Shown here: piece after piece, positions 1 through 11,926 of the stretch
Position numbering within the stretch: the first letter of the stretch is position 1
Layout of the letters: every line of letters begins with the position of its first letter
Assembly (NCBI GenBank): GCA_013399305.1
Contig: VXAI01000068.1
Location: 2,654,500 to 2,718,499 of the forward strand
Origin: Rostratula benghalensis
Taxonomy: Eukaryota > Chordata > Aves > Charadriiformes > Rostratulidae
DNA: 64,000 nt
Direction: 5' to 3'
Program-made: the position numbers and the translations under genes
Notes under the pieces: model-generated
What the model saw: only the letters and a program-made list of their open reading frames with translations
Told to the model about the DNA's origin: nothing
Database searches by the model: none

Positions 1-3000
1 AAATTCTTTCTTCTCTTTCTTGCAAAAAAAAAGATGGTATTTTAATAACTGTACAGATGACCTGAATATGTAGACTAATTTGCAAGATGTATATAAAATG
101 TATGTAACCTTCAGGGGACTTGGTGGACACTGCCAATTGCTACTTTTGTCATTCTAGGTGATAAAATCAAATGGCTGAATATGTATTTAAGAGTTGTTGT
201 GGCTGCAGGGAAAATATTGGAGCGATGAGGACATTCTCACTAACTTGGAGATTAGAGAGGTCTTTTTGGCAGGAAGAAAATGTGATTTGCTTATAGCACC
301 TGCATATACTTGTATGTCTGTGATCTTCTAGCTTTTAAAGTCTTTGGTGTCTATTCTCTCTTGATATATTTGCAAAATTCATATGATGTTCTTCTGGAAG
401 TTCTGCTGGGTGGAGAGGAAATACAGTGCCTAGTACAAACAGTTCCTTGTGAATGCTGCATTCCGACAGTTATCTGTCATTTAGAAAAAATGCGACTCAA
501 TAGCCTATTTTTAGTACAGTTTCTGACAGCAGCCATTAAATATATTTTTTAAAAATCATACATACACACATACACATTAAACCAACTTCTGTCATTATAT
601 TTGCCATATGCAATGCATCTGGGTGTTCTAATCCAATCTCAGTCTGTTCAGAATATGATAACCAGGGTTCTAAGTTTGGTGGAAATTTGCAGGTATCTCA
701 GGTAGCAGCTGGAAACCACAGACAGTGAACAGTCCCATTGGATCCATCAAAGATGCTGAGCTTTAATTCAGGGGCTTCCTAGTGCTACAGGCAGATGAAA
801 AAAAAAAAAAAAAAGGAAACTGTAAAGTTAATTAGGAGGAAGTGTCATTTTATCATTTGCCCAGAGCTGCTAAATAATCAGAGCAAACTTCTAATGAAAA
901 AAACAACGTTCAAAAATTACCTTAAGCATTTCAAGTGTTCATAAACTGGCTTTTTCAGAGGGGAAATGGTACCCATGGAGGTCCTGGCAGGTGAATAAGC
1001 TATAATTAAGTTATTAGTCTGTGATGTTTTATAAATACTGTTTTTCATGGTTATCATTTTACATAAGAGCTTCTGAAATGCCTAAGTCTTAAGAATATAA
1101 GCCTAGTTCTAGGTCTTTGTCTACACAGATAAATTAGTGCAAAATTAGCAGTAAATCACTACAAAATAGCTAGTCTACACCAATTCTCTTGCAGATATTT
1201 CTAATGCCCTCTATGTGGTAAGACTGAAGAGAGTGACCACTGTGCTATTCCATCGTATTTTGCAGCAAAAGTTCCATGAAGACAAGGCTAAAGCCTGTCT
1301 AGCGCAATAAAATTACTCTAATTTGAAACCCCACTAAGTTGTAATGCTGACCCTGCAATGGAAAAAGAAAATGCTTTTAGAGTAGCTATTTTCTGAATAC
1401 AGTGGAATACCTAAGATTCCTATAGAATTAGATTGACTATCATTACTTAGGTTGATATTGGTTTAGGTAATTATAGTTAGATTATATCGTGAAAGCATAC
1501 ATCAGCTTTACAGTTCTGGCTGAAAACCTGATATTTTGAAATCCTTCGAGCGGCAGAAAGTCCTAGGTATTAATTGGGCCTCATTACAGAAACAAAAAGA
1601 GATCTTGATATGTCCTTAGGCTGTATAACAATGATTTCCATCTGTTTAAAGACATGTGCCAAAGTTAGAGCACTGTAGAAATTATTCATGTCCAAGCATC
1701 TGGGATGCTTGAAAGAGCTCTGAAGGGAAGATGTCAATACTGAAGACAATGAGCAGAATGGGCCTTATTTAAAATTCTTAGACATTGCCCATTTACCTGT
1801 GACATCATATAAACAATACTGACTGATAATGCCAACTTATACAGAATAAGATACACTTCTGTCTGCTGCTGTATCTCTAATGTTGGAGGGATAAGGAAGA
1901 AGCAACAGGGCAGGGGAGATACCACAGCATCTGTTCCAGGTGTCTGCAATGGCCAAACTCTTGGTCAACATGCAAGACTTGACCCAAGTATTTAAAATTA
2001 AACATAAAGTAGACAACTTAAAACATAAATTAGCGCTGTAAAGGCTTTGTATTTTCAGGATGTGCTAAATATATTAAGCAGCCGACTCTGGCTAGCTAAT
2101 CCCTTTCATTAATACATATATCCATGAATATATGAAAGTAAAGTGCATGGCACTCGGCCTTGAAAGCAGGTTGGAGCTGCTCATCTGAAGTTCTAGGATT
2201 GCATTTGAAATCAAGGGAATACGGAGCAGGCACTCGCAGTGCTGGTCAGTACGCACTCAAATTTCTTGGTCTTTAGCAGGTATAATAGGAGAGTTAACTG
2301 GCCTGAGCCTTAGTCCTTCATTTGATCAAAAAGCAAGGGCGAGTCTTGCTTCACATTATCACAGACCATTTCAAAGTTGGTGCTCAACCTCAGAGCTGCT
2401 TTTATTCTTTCAGCTGAAAACGGTGTTTTAGGACGAATCAAATGAGCGCACACCATGACTAGGAAAGCCTTTTCAGGTTGTGACTTACGCTGTGAAGATA
2501 AAGCATTTTCCTGATTTCTCTTTCTGAATAAGCTGCTTTCATTCTGGGAAGCTGCTTGGCCTGGGAACGTGGTGGTGCCATGTGGAGATAACTGAGCTGG
2601 CTCTCAACCTGCTCACTGGGCTGGGGCAGGGCTGTAACCACGCTTGCATGGGGCTTGGCTGAGGGTATTTCCCATGTTCTGCTCCACGCCGGGGAGCTAA
2701 GGTGGCCAAGTTGCTTCCCAGAACCAAAGCAGCTTATTCAGAGCTACTTCAAACACCTCTGATTGCGCTGCACTGTGTGAATATCACCTGGTACCAGCCT
2801 TCTGCTCTTCTCTGTGCTTTTCATAGTCATGTATTTTGACACAAAGGGAATGGAAAATGCAGCTACGTTGACTTGCTAGTATGCTACAGGACTTTATAAT
2901 GTTTAATTCCAGACAAAGAAAAATTTATCACAGATCTACTAATATCTGTTAGTCACGTTTATGTTTATACTAATGTCACTGAGCAAAATTTGGATCGTGG

Positions 3001-4383
3001 GATTAAAGTAAACTGTGAATAATACATATGCAGGGACCTGTTGAAGGACTTGAGAGAAGTACAATGTAAAATATGTAGACCAAAAGTTGGACAGCTATTT
3101 TATTTAGATCTAATCCACATGGAAGTCAGCAGCATCTGATGGCATTTCTTTCTTGCAGCTGTTTCTTTTAACCATGGATACCCATTAAAACAGCTCTTTG
3201 ACATGAAAATTATTCAGTCGTTTTATTTTAATGTGTGGCATTAAGTAAGTTGGGTGGCAAATTGTCATCTCAGATTGACTTGTTTTACCTGTGGGGAAGG
3301 AACAGCTGAACAGCTAAGAGGAAAATCTGCCAGTTCAGAAAATGTATTGTAACTTACAGAGCAGAGACAGAACTGTTTGGTTTTCAATGCCAGTTTGCTT
3401 TTGATGCTTTTAATCTAACTGAAGTCTTTATCATACCATTTGAAATTATCCGCAGGGGTTGAGGCTATCACTGAAACTTGCAAAAGTAATTGATACTTAC
3501 TCTGTGTTGTTCACTGTGTTTATATGATTACAAGATGAGTTTTCCCTCTCTTTATAGCATGCAATAAAATCTTCAGTACTGTAGTAGAGAAGGCAGAGTG
3601 ATAAACCAGAACAGCCTTCATTTGATATACCTGCCCTTTTCTACCTAGACAAACAGAGAGGAGGGTTGTTTTTTTTCTTGCAGGAAGACTAAGAAATCTT
3701 TCTCCTCACAAAAATAATTTCAGGCTGTTTCATCATCCTCTTTGCAAAGACACACTTGGGCGTCCTTCTCTGGGAAGTGTCTAGCTAGCTGTTACAAGTT
3801 GTTAGATTCTGTAGATTTCAAGTAATCATAGCATATTGTTGAAATCCATGTGTGTGTGTGTACAGTTTATTATTGCTTTCTGCAACCCAGGATTTTTCAA
3901 GAGGACAGCAGAGAGAGGCCTGAGGACTTGTATAGAGGTACTTTTGGGTAAGAATTCATGATATTGTCAAGGGCTCTGCTGACAGGATTGGGACCAGTAA
4001 GTCCTAGACTTTAATTGATTTGTGGTTCAACTTGGGCTTGAAGCAAGCAGGTTGCCCCCTGAGTATTTTGCCTGTGACATGGATCAATTGCTGTCGATCT
4101 TAGGGGTGTTGAGAGAAGAGAATGATGGCAATGCATTTCAGATAGACTTTTGTTGATAACAGTCACTCAGTAAAATGAGATGCTTTTATCAACTTATATT
4201 GTACGCCACAATATGAAATTATATAGTATTAAAACAAGGCATGTTGTTGGAGCTCTTATTTAATAAGTCATATGCTGGCAGTGATTCCTTACAGCGAGGA
4301 AGGAAGATGGAAGAAATGTTTTGGAGATAGAACTGAAAGACACAAAGAGAACTTTAAATGATACTGATGTATCTCAAACAGTT
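1..4383. other. Non-coding stretch, no gene seen
   Basis: No convincing coding exon is visible on either strand. Open frames are short and lack compositional support. The stretch contains a 17-base poly(A) run at 798-814, a short GT repeat near 3850-3860, and scattered splice-like sites, for example CAG before 3891 and GTAAG at 3948, that enclose only 57 bases. It is best read as intron or intergenic DNA. Confidence 0.6.
798..814 (+). repeat. Poly(A) run
   Basis: This is an uninterrupted run of 17 A. No recognisable retroposed sequence lies upstream and no obvious target-site duplication was found, so a simple homopolymer is more likely than a retrotransposon tail. Confidence 0.85.
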
Positions 4384-4632
4384 TTAGGACTGTTTTTTCT
4401 TAGAGGCTTTGGGAAAGGATGGTGCTGAGTTCTGATTTTGGTCACTGTATAGCCACACATGACTTGGTGTGGTTGGGACCCATGATGATACGGATGTATT
4501 ATTTTCATAGTTGGCATTTTGGCCAGTGACTAGAGCTGCTTGTGAGTACTGATTAACTGTGTCTGTGTGCACTTTGGCAGATAGAGAGGATGGCCAAACT
4601 GACCACGTTGTTACTAAGTCCTCATCAGGGGA
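4384..4632 (-). other. Exon-like open segment, possible terminal coding exon
   Basis: Read on the minus strand, a pyrimidine-rich stretch (about 4636-4660) ends in CAG at 4635-4633. The next 249 bases are open for 82 codons and end in TAA at 4386-4384. The predicted peptide is Ser/Thr/Asn/Gln-rich, begins SPDEDLVTTW and ends in a basic KASKKKQS. An ATTAAA-type polyadenylation signal may lie further downstream on the same strand near 4010-4016. I do not recognise a family. The frame continues upstream through the presumed acceptor toward the CR1 fragment and starts there at GTG, so the open frame could be chance. No upstream partner exon with a matching donor was found, and confidence is low. 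Confidence 0.15.
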
Positions 4633-4791
4633 CTGATTAAACATGTGAAGGTAGGTGAAGGGAGGGTTTGTTCCCTCCTCAAGATCTGTCTGCAACAAGA
4701 GCAGAGAGATTTGGCCTGTTTGTGCAGTTTCCCTGCTCTGGGAAAGATAAAAAGAGCAGTACTTGTACCCCACAGGATGAGCAAGCACAAG

Positions 4792-5003
4792 AAGCACTTT
4801 TCTCCCAAAGAGTGGTCAGGCACTGGAATGGCCTGCCCAGGGAGGTGGTGGAGTCACCATCCCTGGTGGTGTTCAAGAACTGTCTGGATGAGGTGCTACA
4901 AGACATGATTTAGTGGCTTAGTGAGTAGTATTGGTGATAGAAGGATGGTTGGACTAGGTGATCTTGTAGGTCCTTTCCAACCTTGTGTTTCTATGATACT
5001 ATG
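4792..5003 (+). mobile_element. CR1 LINE fragment, 3' end
   Basis: This is a 5'-truncated copy of the chicken repeat 1 LINE. The fragment carries the conserved end of the second ORF (around GTGGTCAGGCACTGGAATGG and GGAGGTGGTGGAGTCACC), then the 3' UTR with GGTTGGACTAGGTGATCTTG and TCCTTTCCAACC. It ends in a degenerate tail TTCTATGATACTATGA. Its 3' UTR differs from the other two copies here, so it comes from another CR1 subfamily. It has substitutions and no intact frame, so it is a dead copy. CR1 elements are usually 5'-truncated and lack poly(A) tails, as seen here. Subfamily assignment needs a repeat library. Confidence 0.93.
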
Positions 5004-7020
5004 AAGAACACAGAGTAAAAGTCTGGCAAGGAAGAACTTAGCTGCCTGAGCCAGTTCATTGCTTATTTTTCAAGCAGCAATATGTGGAGGGAGAAAGGAG
5101 GAAGGGTATTTATCACGGAAGGACAGTGATTATAATTTGGAGTGAAAAGGTGGAAATGAGATTACAAGTGGCTGAGCGGTAGATGGCAGCTTTTGATCTT
5201 CGTGGTATCTCTGTGAAAATTCCTTTTCAATATTTGTTACCACATTTGGTGCTAGGAGTGCCGCGTGCTTGCTTGTTCATGGGAACTACTTGGAAGTGCC
5301 TGTTATATTGTGGATTTGCATAATATGTTTGAAGGCCATTTAAATAAAATTTAATTCCAATTTATGTAAACTTCTCTGAAAAATTTTTTCTCTTAATAAG
5401 CTGATGTGCTGTTACCTCTGTGCCGCACACTGTAAAGCTAAAGCTTCCAGCCAGATTCTTATCTCCATCTGGTACGTGCACATGGGAGGACAGTTTATAA
5501 AGCCATCTGAAATAAATAAATTTTATTCCTTATTTGCTCTGTTTGATCTGATTATCATCTCCTGTAACAAAGCAGAAGCTATGAAATCCTGTGACTGAGG
5601 GATAAAGACAGTTATTCCAGCTCTTGCTCTCGCTTTGGGCGGATGACCCTTCCTCTGGTGCATAAAAGTGTGAGGACAGAGCAGGACAAGGTTAAGCATC
5701 AAGTCGAGAGCACAGGATAGCTGGCAGTCTCCAGGCAAGAATCTCTGCTCTGACATGTACAAAAATGTAACTGATTACTCCAATCCAACGGCCAGTTCAT
5801 TGATTAAAAGGGCAAATGGGCTTTCATCCAGGAGCGCAGCAGAAAACAAACAGCTAGGCTGAAAAACAAGACTATTTAACCATCTGAAAGAGCATGGAGC
5901 CATCACAGCTGCTGCAGAACCTGTCACGACTTGGCTGCCAAGAAGCCAGATGCTTGCATCAGAGGAATGTGTGTTTCACAAGCCAATACCTCTGCTTTCT
6001 GACACACAGCGACATGTCCGAAAAGGCAGGAGGAGAGAGCAAATTACTCAGCATTCCCATTAGGTGCCAACCTTGCTGGAACACTGGCACCTGTATAAAT
6101 ACATGTTTTCATCAGAAATAGATTAGTGACATAACCTGCTCCTCTTAATAGCAATCACTTTGAATAACCAGCAGGGGAGCACTGTCCATATGTGAAGTTA
6201 AACACTGCATTTCTGATTTAATGATTGGATCCATTGGAATCTAGATTTGCAGAGGCTTACCCGTGTGATTAAGGATATACAAAAGCCCTTGAATGCACAT
6301 TGCTTTTGGGCCTGCTCCAGAATCCACTAATGCCATTGATTTCAATTAACTCTGGATAAGGTCACTGGTGGCTGAATCAATTGCTTGATTCCAGAAACAA
6401 CAGGAAAGGCAAAGAAGGAACAGTGGCTTCACCCATGGAGTTAATGAGAGCCAGTCCTATGTATTTATATTTAGTAATCACATTTATAATGTTTCTGAGT
6501 TCTCTTGTAAGTCACAAATTTAGCTTCTGCCTCCCTCTTCCAGTTCCAAGTGGCAACACTCAAAACAGACTTGGTATGATTTGTTTAACATTGTATTTTA
6601 CAATGAGGCAATTTATAGTGAAAGCCAACGTCCTTTAAAGACATCCCATCAATTTTCTCCAATGAATGCTTTTCATAGAATTTTACTGAAGCAAAAATTA
6701 TGGAACTGAGAAAGATTTAGAAATAGATTGCAAATCACTGCTAAGGCTGGAAAAATCGAATATACTCCTTTTAGTTGTCAGGTCATCTGGAAAGGTTAGA
6801 TAAAACATTTCATTTTAGCCATTCTTTTTCTTTTGTGTCACAATAGGGTGTCAAGACCTCATCCTGACACTTAAGGACAGGATTACCCATAGCGTAGGAT
6901 GTGAGCTAAAGTAAATATTTCTAGATAAGTGTCCTCTTCCAGGAGGTAGAATCTCATCTTTTGAGTTGCTGGAGTGGCAGGTAGTGGGGAGCACACGGGT
7001 CACAACAGAGAGCTGTGTGG
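5004..7020. other. Non-coding stretch, no gene seen
   Basis: No supported gene. The frames here (about 60-85 codons, both strands) have no domain features and no paired splice sites. Around 5600-5760 there is slightly more CpG than in the surroundings, but nothing that can be named. Confidence 0.55.
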
Positions 7021-7029
7021 CTGCTCTTG

Positions 7030-7200
7030 GAGGGGGGAGCATGGCCGTGCCAGGCAGCAAGCACAACCGAAAAGCAGAGAACAGATTGATAATATCCCAT
7101 GACCCTTTATGGAGAAGCACGGCCGATCGGAAGGCAGTTATTGTTGCTCTGTGTTGTTTGCTGCTTTCTCTGAGGCTTAAATTCATAAATGTGACAGAGG
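7030..7200. promoter_or_regulatory. Candidate cis-regulatory block
   Basis: This short block stands out by composition. It is less AT-rich than its flanks, keeps CpGs in a CpG-poor region (including the palindrome CCGATCGG at 7123-7130), and has two SOX-like TTGTT cores at about 7141-7157. Open frames on both strands cross it without features of a protein. Such composition is typical of conserved non-coding elements, but conservation cannot be seen from one sequence. Confidence 0.2.
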
Positions 7201-7792
7201 AGAGAGCTATTGTTTGTTCCAGCAGTGAAACCTGCCTTTTCTAAAGACCTTTCCCCTATTCTTGACATGCAGGGGAGGTAAAAAGCTTTGAAAAATCACC
7301 TAGTAAGGTTAAAAACCAAACTATCTTCATGATCAAAAGCGTACCAGCCTGATCAAACCACTTCAACTGACAGTGAGTATCTGAAATTCATACGCCGCCC
7401 CCACATGCTTCCTTTTATTCTCTCCACGTATTTTTACTTGGTTCAGTTGTTTATCCTCTCTGCCAGCTACCCCAGGCTCAGAAAAGTGTTTACTCTGCTA
7501 ACTTGTGACGATCCCACATGCTTCTAGATATTTGTTTTGTGAGACTTACTTAGCTGTGTTGGTAAAAGTGAGAAAAATTGTAATTTTCAAAGAGCATTTT
7601 TCTCTTCCGTACCCTTGTGTCCTTTGGGAGACAGTTCTGTGATATTTTAGGAACCAGCTCAAGACTTCTAACCACATGCAACTCCAAGGAGGGCAAATTC
7701 TGCAGCCTGCGATTTATTTTACTGTTTATTAAACTTGCCTTCCAGTGATCTGAGTATTTTTGCAGGGTAAAAATATATCCGTTTAGGATTGG

Positions 7793-7893
7793 ATTCTATT
7801 CTATTCTATTCTATTCTATTCTATTCTATTCTATTCTATTCTATTCTATTCTATTCTATTCTATTCCATTCCATTCTATTCTATTCTATTCTA
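7793..7893 (+). repeat. (ATTCT)n pentanucleotide microsatellite
   Basis: About 20 tandem units of ATTCT cover roughly 101 bases. They are perfect except for two adjacent ATTCC units near 7864-7873. The same pentanucleotide is expanded in an intron of human ATXN10 in ataxia type 10, and tracts of this type are known to unwind easily. It is probably length-polymorphic. It lies 400 bases from a CR1 tail whose own end contains ATTCTATGATTCT units, but intervening unique sequence argues against a direct CR1 origin. Confidence 0.97.
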
Positions 7894-8296
7894 CCCAATC
7901 TGTTGGACTTTTAATGTCCTGCCATTTAGTCCTAAACTAAACTCCATTTCAGTCTGTCAGCTTCTCTGTCCTGGCCCCACAAGGTAGCACAAGGCTTTTA
8001 GGAGGCCCACAGGCTCACCATCTGAAGCTGTACTGACCCACCCAGGACTGGTGGCACAGTTAGACATCCCTGACTTAGCTCTTACCACCCACCTTTTAAC
8101 TCACTGGGCTGTGAGGCTGGTCACCTCATGCAGAAGCTTTATGGGTCTGCAATGAGAGAGTGGACCCGGAGACACCTGGGTCTGAGACATTTTCTGCTCG
8201 TGTGCTGGTAAGAAGTGAAGACGCACAGCAGGCATGTGTGACTGCAGGGGCTTCTGCACTGGTGGCCCGATCCCACCCACTCCTTGCATTTTCTAA
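7894..8296. other. Unique spacer between microsatellite and CR1
   Basis: About 400 bases of moderately GC-rich unique sequence. No gene, repeat or clear signal was seen. Confidence 0.5.
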
Positions 8297-8706
8297 GATC
8301 ATAAAATCATAGAATGGTTTGAGTTGGAAGGGACCTTAAAGATCATTGAGTTCCAACCCCCCTGCCATGGGCAGGGACACCTCCCACTAGAGCAGGTTGC
8401 TCAAAGCCCCATCCAGCCTGGCCTTAAACACCTCCAGGCGTAGGGCATCCACAACTTCTCTGGGCAACCTGTTCCAGTGCCTCACCACCCTCACAGGAAA
8501 GCATTTCTTTCTGGTATTTAATCTAAATCTCCCCTCTTCCAATTTAAAGACATTACCCCTTATCCTGTCACTACACTTCCTGAAGGAAGAGTCCCTCTCC
8601 AGCTCTCCTGAAGGCTGCCTTCAGATATTGGAAGGCTGCTATAAGGTCTCCCTGGAGCATTCTCTTCTCCAAGCTGAACAACCCCAGCTCCATCAGCCCG
8701 TCTGAG
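8297..8706 (-). mobile_element. CR1 LINE fragment, 3' end, reverse orientation
   Basis: This is a 5'-truncated CR1 inserted on the minus strand. The plus strand starts with the complement of the CR1 tail (AAAATCATAGAATGG at about 8302-8316) and continues through the complemented 3' UTR (GGAAGGGACCTTAAAGATCA, CCCCTGCCATGGGCAGGGAC). It then runs into the complemented end of the reverse-transcriptase ORF, ending near CAACCCCAGCTCCATCAGCC. It is closely similar to the 3' part of the copy at 54850-55515, so both belong to the same or sister subfamilies. Stops and small indels interrupt the frame, so it is inactive. The open frame on the plus strand here is simply CR1 antisense. Confidence 0.95.
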
Positions 8707-11700
8707 AGGTCAAACCTTTGTTTTGGTTTCTTCAATGAGGAGGAACTTTGTAAGTTAATAATAAAGAAAAATCAAATGTGGACAGTGACTCGGAAGACAG
8801 TATGGATTTTGTGTTAGTATGAGACACATGGTCCTTACTAAATCCTATACTGCATTAGGTTAATTTACAAGCTTTACTAGTATCTATGTGTACCTAGACA
8901 GTGCATTATGTCTCATCTTACCTGTTTGCCCACTGAAAATGAGGCAATACAAAGGTGATTTATTTCCTTGGATGCATGACTCAGTTCAGCCTCCTATGCA
9001 TCATTCCAGGAGCAACCACTGCAGCTCGTGACTTCAACTTCTTTATCTTTTCACTCAACCTGTAGGACTCAGGACACTCAAGGACTGAATTCTGCCCTGA
9101 ATTTTGTTCTAACAAAAGCTGTGGCATTCCTGCTAAAAATAAGCTGTATCTGCTCAGCCAGTAGCTGTATCTTATGATGACTTAGAATAGAACTTAGATG
9201 GATAAATGCACTGACAGGCTGAGCTAATGGCCACTCCCTTAATAAGGGCTGTAATGTGAAGAATGCAGAATCTGTTTGTCCACCCGCATGGGAATTCTCC
9301 TCTTGGGAAGAATAACGTGCTGGTTAAATCCACAAATCTCAATACTCTTTTCTTTGTACATTTATTTTTACGAGATCCACCATTTCTGAGAAGGACTGAG
9401 CTAAAACTTGCTTAGATGGAAGTCTCCAAAGAATTGCTTTCAGGCAATTGAAGTCACTGCCTCTGCAGTGCTGCCTGACCAGAGAGATGTGAGCAGTGCC
9501 GTCCTGATCCCGCTCACCTGGGACTGCTTGGCCTGGAAAAACATTAACCTTCTCTAGAAGAGTTTAGTAAGTGCTAAATTTTGCTAAATCATACAAATTG
9601 TTCCTGGGAATGGGCTGCAATTTTCCTTAAGGCTTGTCCTTTTTGATTTCATTAAACATTTGGATTTGTGCATTAAATGGACGGCTTCCTTATTTGATGA
9701 ATCTGGACAATCTTCCTGTCTTCTCCGTGCGTGTGTGTGCGTCAGTGCCACGGCACAAACCAGTTCTGTTATCAAGAGAGCTGGAGTGCAACCCCTGTTT
9801 TGCAAGTTTATAAATACTTCTAAAAGCAGGTGACAAAATGAGTCTTAGGCTCGCTCTGGGAAAACACACTGAAAATCAGCATGGAGTTGAAACAAAAGCT
9901 ACCTCTTCTGCTGATCTTAGGGATGGGCTTGTTCCTGCTGGAAGGAGTGGATCCCTTATGGAGCTGTGTATGTGAGCACATGGCCTCCTTCACTTCTCCT
10001 TAGAGGAGCTGCACTGTGGCACTTGAGGAGCTGGGACTAAAGCCATATGTTTTTAAATCCACATTACTGAATATTATACGTTGGTAGTTATTACTCCCAT
10101 AGCCCACTTCAGCCTCAAAGTATTTTGAAGACTTCCTGGATCAAACTAGCAACCTTTTAATGAGCAAGATGTAAAAACTCGCTGACTGCAATGGAAGAGG
10201 AACACAACCCTGCATGTCTGAGTCCGAGTGGGTAAATATAACTCGTAGTTACACAGTGGGGTGTCTCTTGGGTGCTACAGGGTGATTAGCCCCAGGAATA
10301 AACATAGAGGGATTTATAGCAGCACAAACATCTGTTTTAGAGGCAGCAAGCAATAGAAGTAGGGATTGCCCATGCGAGCGGTTCCAGTGGCACTGTGTCA
10401 CCAGGGTATTGCTGCCACTCAGGGCAAGGGCCAAGAAAACCAGGCATTCTGTCATTAAGGTCACACAAGCTTTTTCAATGTTGTTCTTGTGGGCAAAAGG
10501 ACGATCTTCAGCTGGCGCTGTCTGCTGTTATCTCATTGCATCAAGCTTGATTTACATCAGCTGAGGATCTGACCCAAGATCAATTTGCTCTCTGTAAATA
10601 CAGGCAGAATGGGGGTTGATACTTTTAGGTGTAGCAATTAAGTAGTAACATAGTAAAAACCTGGCTTTGGCTCATCACTGAGCTCGAATTTCACTTGTTT
10701 TGTTGTTTGTGGAAGGTGCAGTCTGGGGTGTTTGGATGCGAGTGGCCAGGTGTTTCCCAGCACTGAAGCTCTTTGCGTGGAAGAGTGTGCACAGGTAACA
10801 GAGCTTGGTCTGTCTCAACCCTTGGTGGTGCCCTTCCAGCATTTGAAGTTCCAACTTGAAAGGACTGACTTCTGAGAAATCAAGGCAGAGTCCCAGCCCC
10901 TCTCTTTCAGCAGGAACTCTCAATGACAGAGGGTAGATTCAGATTAGTAGCTGAACTAGTTCTCCAGTGAGTACGCCGTGCCTCCCTGGGAACTGTGTGT
11001 TTTCAGCTCTGAAGTGCTACTTAGTCTTGGACCATCCACCTCTGAGAAAGAAAGGTCAGTATTTATGCCCTTAGTGCCCACCTATTTTTTTGCTTTCTTG
11101 TATTTTCACCTCTGGAAAATGAGATAGTGTTCTTCAAAACACGCTGTGTTTTGAAGTTACAGTGTGTCTTCTATCTTACAACCTCCAAAGATCATAGTTT
11201 ACAATTCTGCAATTTTTATAATTAGGAATGAGTTGAAACTTTTCATTTTAACTTACTAAAGTCCTCTGCTCTGTGTTTTAAAATCCATGCAGATTTGCAC
11301 TCCTAGTTACATATTTTCAAATAAACAAGAAGAATTGGGAGAATGCAGGGGTAAATTCTGAAAAGGCACTGGCATTTTAAATTTTTCCTTTTTCTCTTGG
11401 AGCTCTTTCCATGTTGAAGCTGTTTAAGTTGTTCTTAATTTTCTGCTTGCCCTGCAAACACTGCTTATTCATTCTAAGAAAACATCACTTGGGTAAACAG
11501 AAGTATTTATATGTGTAGCACTGCAACTCCTACTAAGATGCAAATTGTGCTGCAGGGAAGATAGTTTGTGCTTTTCTTTCTTTCCTCTTCGCTTTTCTTT
11601 TTTGACAGTCGGTTAATAAAGACTCAACAATAAGCAGCTGCCTGTGATGTCATTTGGGACTTTGTCCACAGAGCTTGTATTTACAAGTACTGAGCAACTA

Positions 11701-11810
11701 CATAGCAGCAGCAAACCCAACTATCAGCAAACTTCATGTCTGCTCTTACTGGAGGACTTCAGGAGTGCTGTGGATGGTGTAGAAAGCTAACTCTGTTCTT
11801 CTAACCACAG
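8707..11810. other. Non-coding stretch with one regulatory-like block
   Basis: No gene is supported. A short GT-rich microsatellite-like run occurs near 9728-9742. The most structured part is about 10480-10600, with two CAGCTG E-boxes (10509-10514 and 10558-10563) and local CpGs, which could be a small enhancer-like element. Everything else looks like ordinary intron or intergenic DNA. Confidence 0.5.
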
Positions 11811-11926
11811 ACTTTTAAAGCTTGGTAAATAAACACTGGATAAACTCAAGAGAATTTCTGGACTGCAAAGACTTCTTACGGTTCTGAGTTCTCCAGGGCT
11901 GGCATGTTTTGACTGAGCTGCTGCAA
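11811..11926 (+). other. Possible non-coding (5' UTR-type) exon
   Basis: A pyrimidine-rich stretch ending CTAACCACAG (to 11810) precedes 116 bases that end at CTGCAA followed by GTAAGA, a good donor, at 11927. The segment has stops in its frames and no ATG-led open frame of note, so if transcribed it would be untranslated. It lies upstream of, and on the same strand as, the ATG-containing exon candidate at 31410-31535, consistent with a shared transcript. Splice-like pairs also occur by chance at this length scale. Confidence 0.2.

Noticed and set aside
310..552. 80-codon plus-strand frame
   Set aside because: It starts at TTG rather than ATG, is T-rich, and has no domain or splice support. 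Similar short frames throughout the window have the same problem.
3891..3947. 57-base segment between CAG and GTAAGA
   Set aside because: The acceptor and donor are reasonable, but the segment is very short, has no partner exon and one frame stops at once. Such pairs are expected by chance.
4645..4913. Overlapping plus- and minus-strand frames at the CR1 fragment
   Set aside because: They run through CR1 sequence and its flank in several frames, with no single credible protein.
8397..8705. Plus-strand open frame of 102 codons
   Set aside because: It is the antisense of the CR1 3' end, not a gene.
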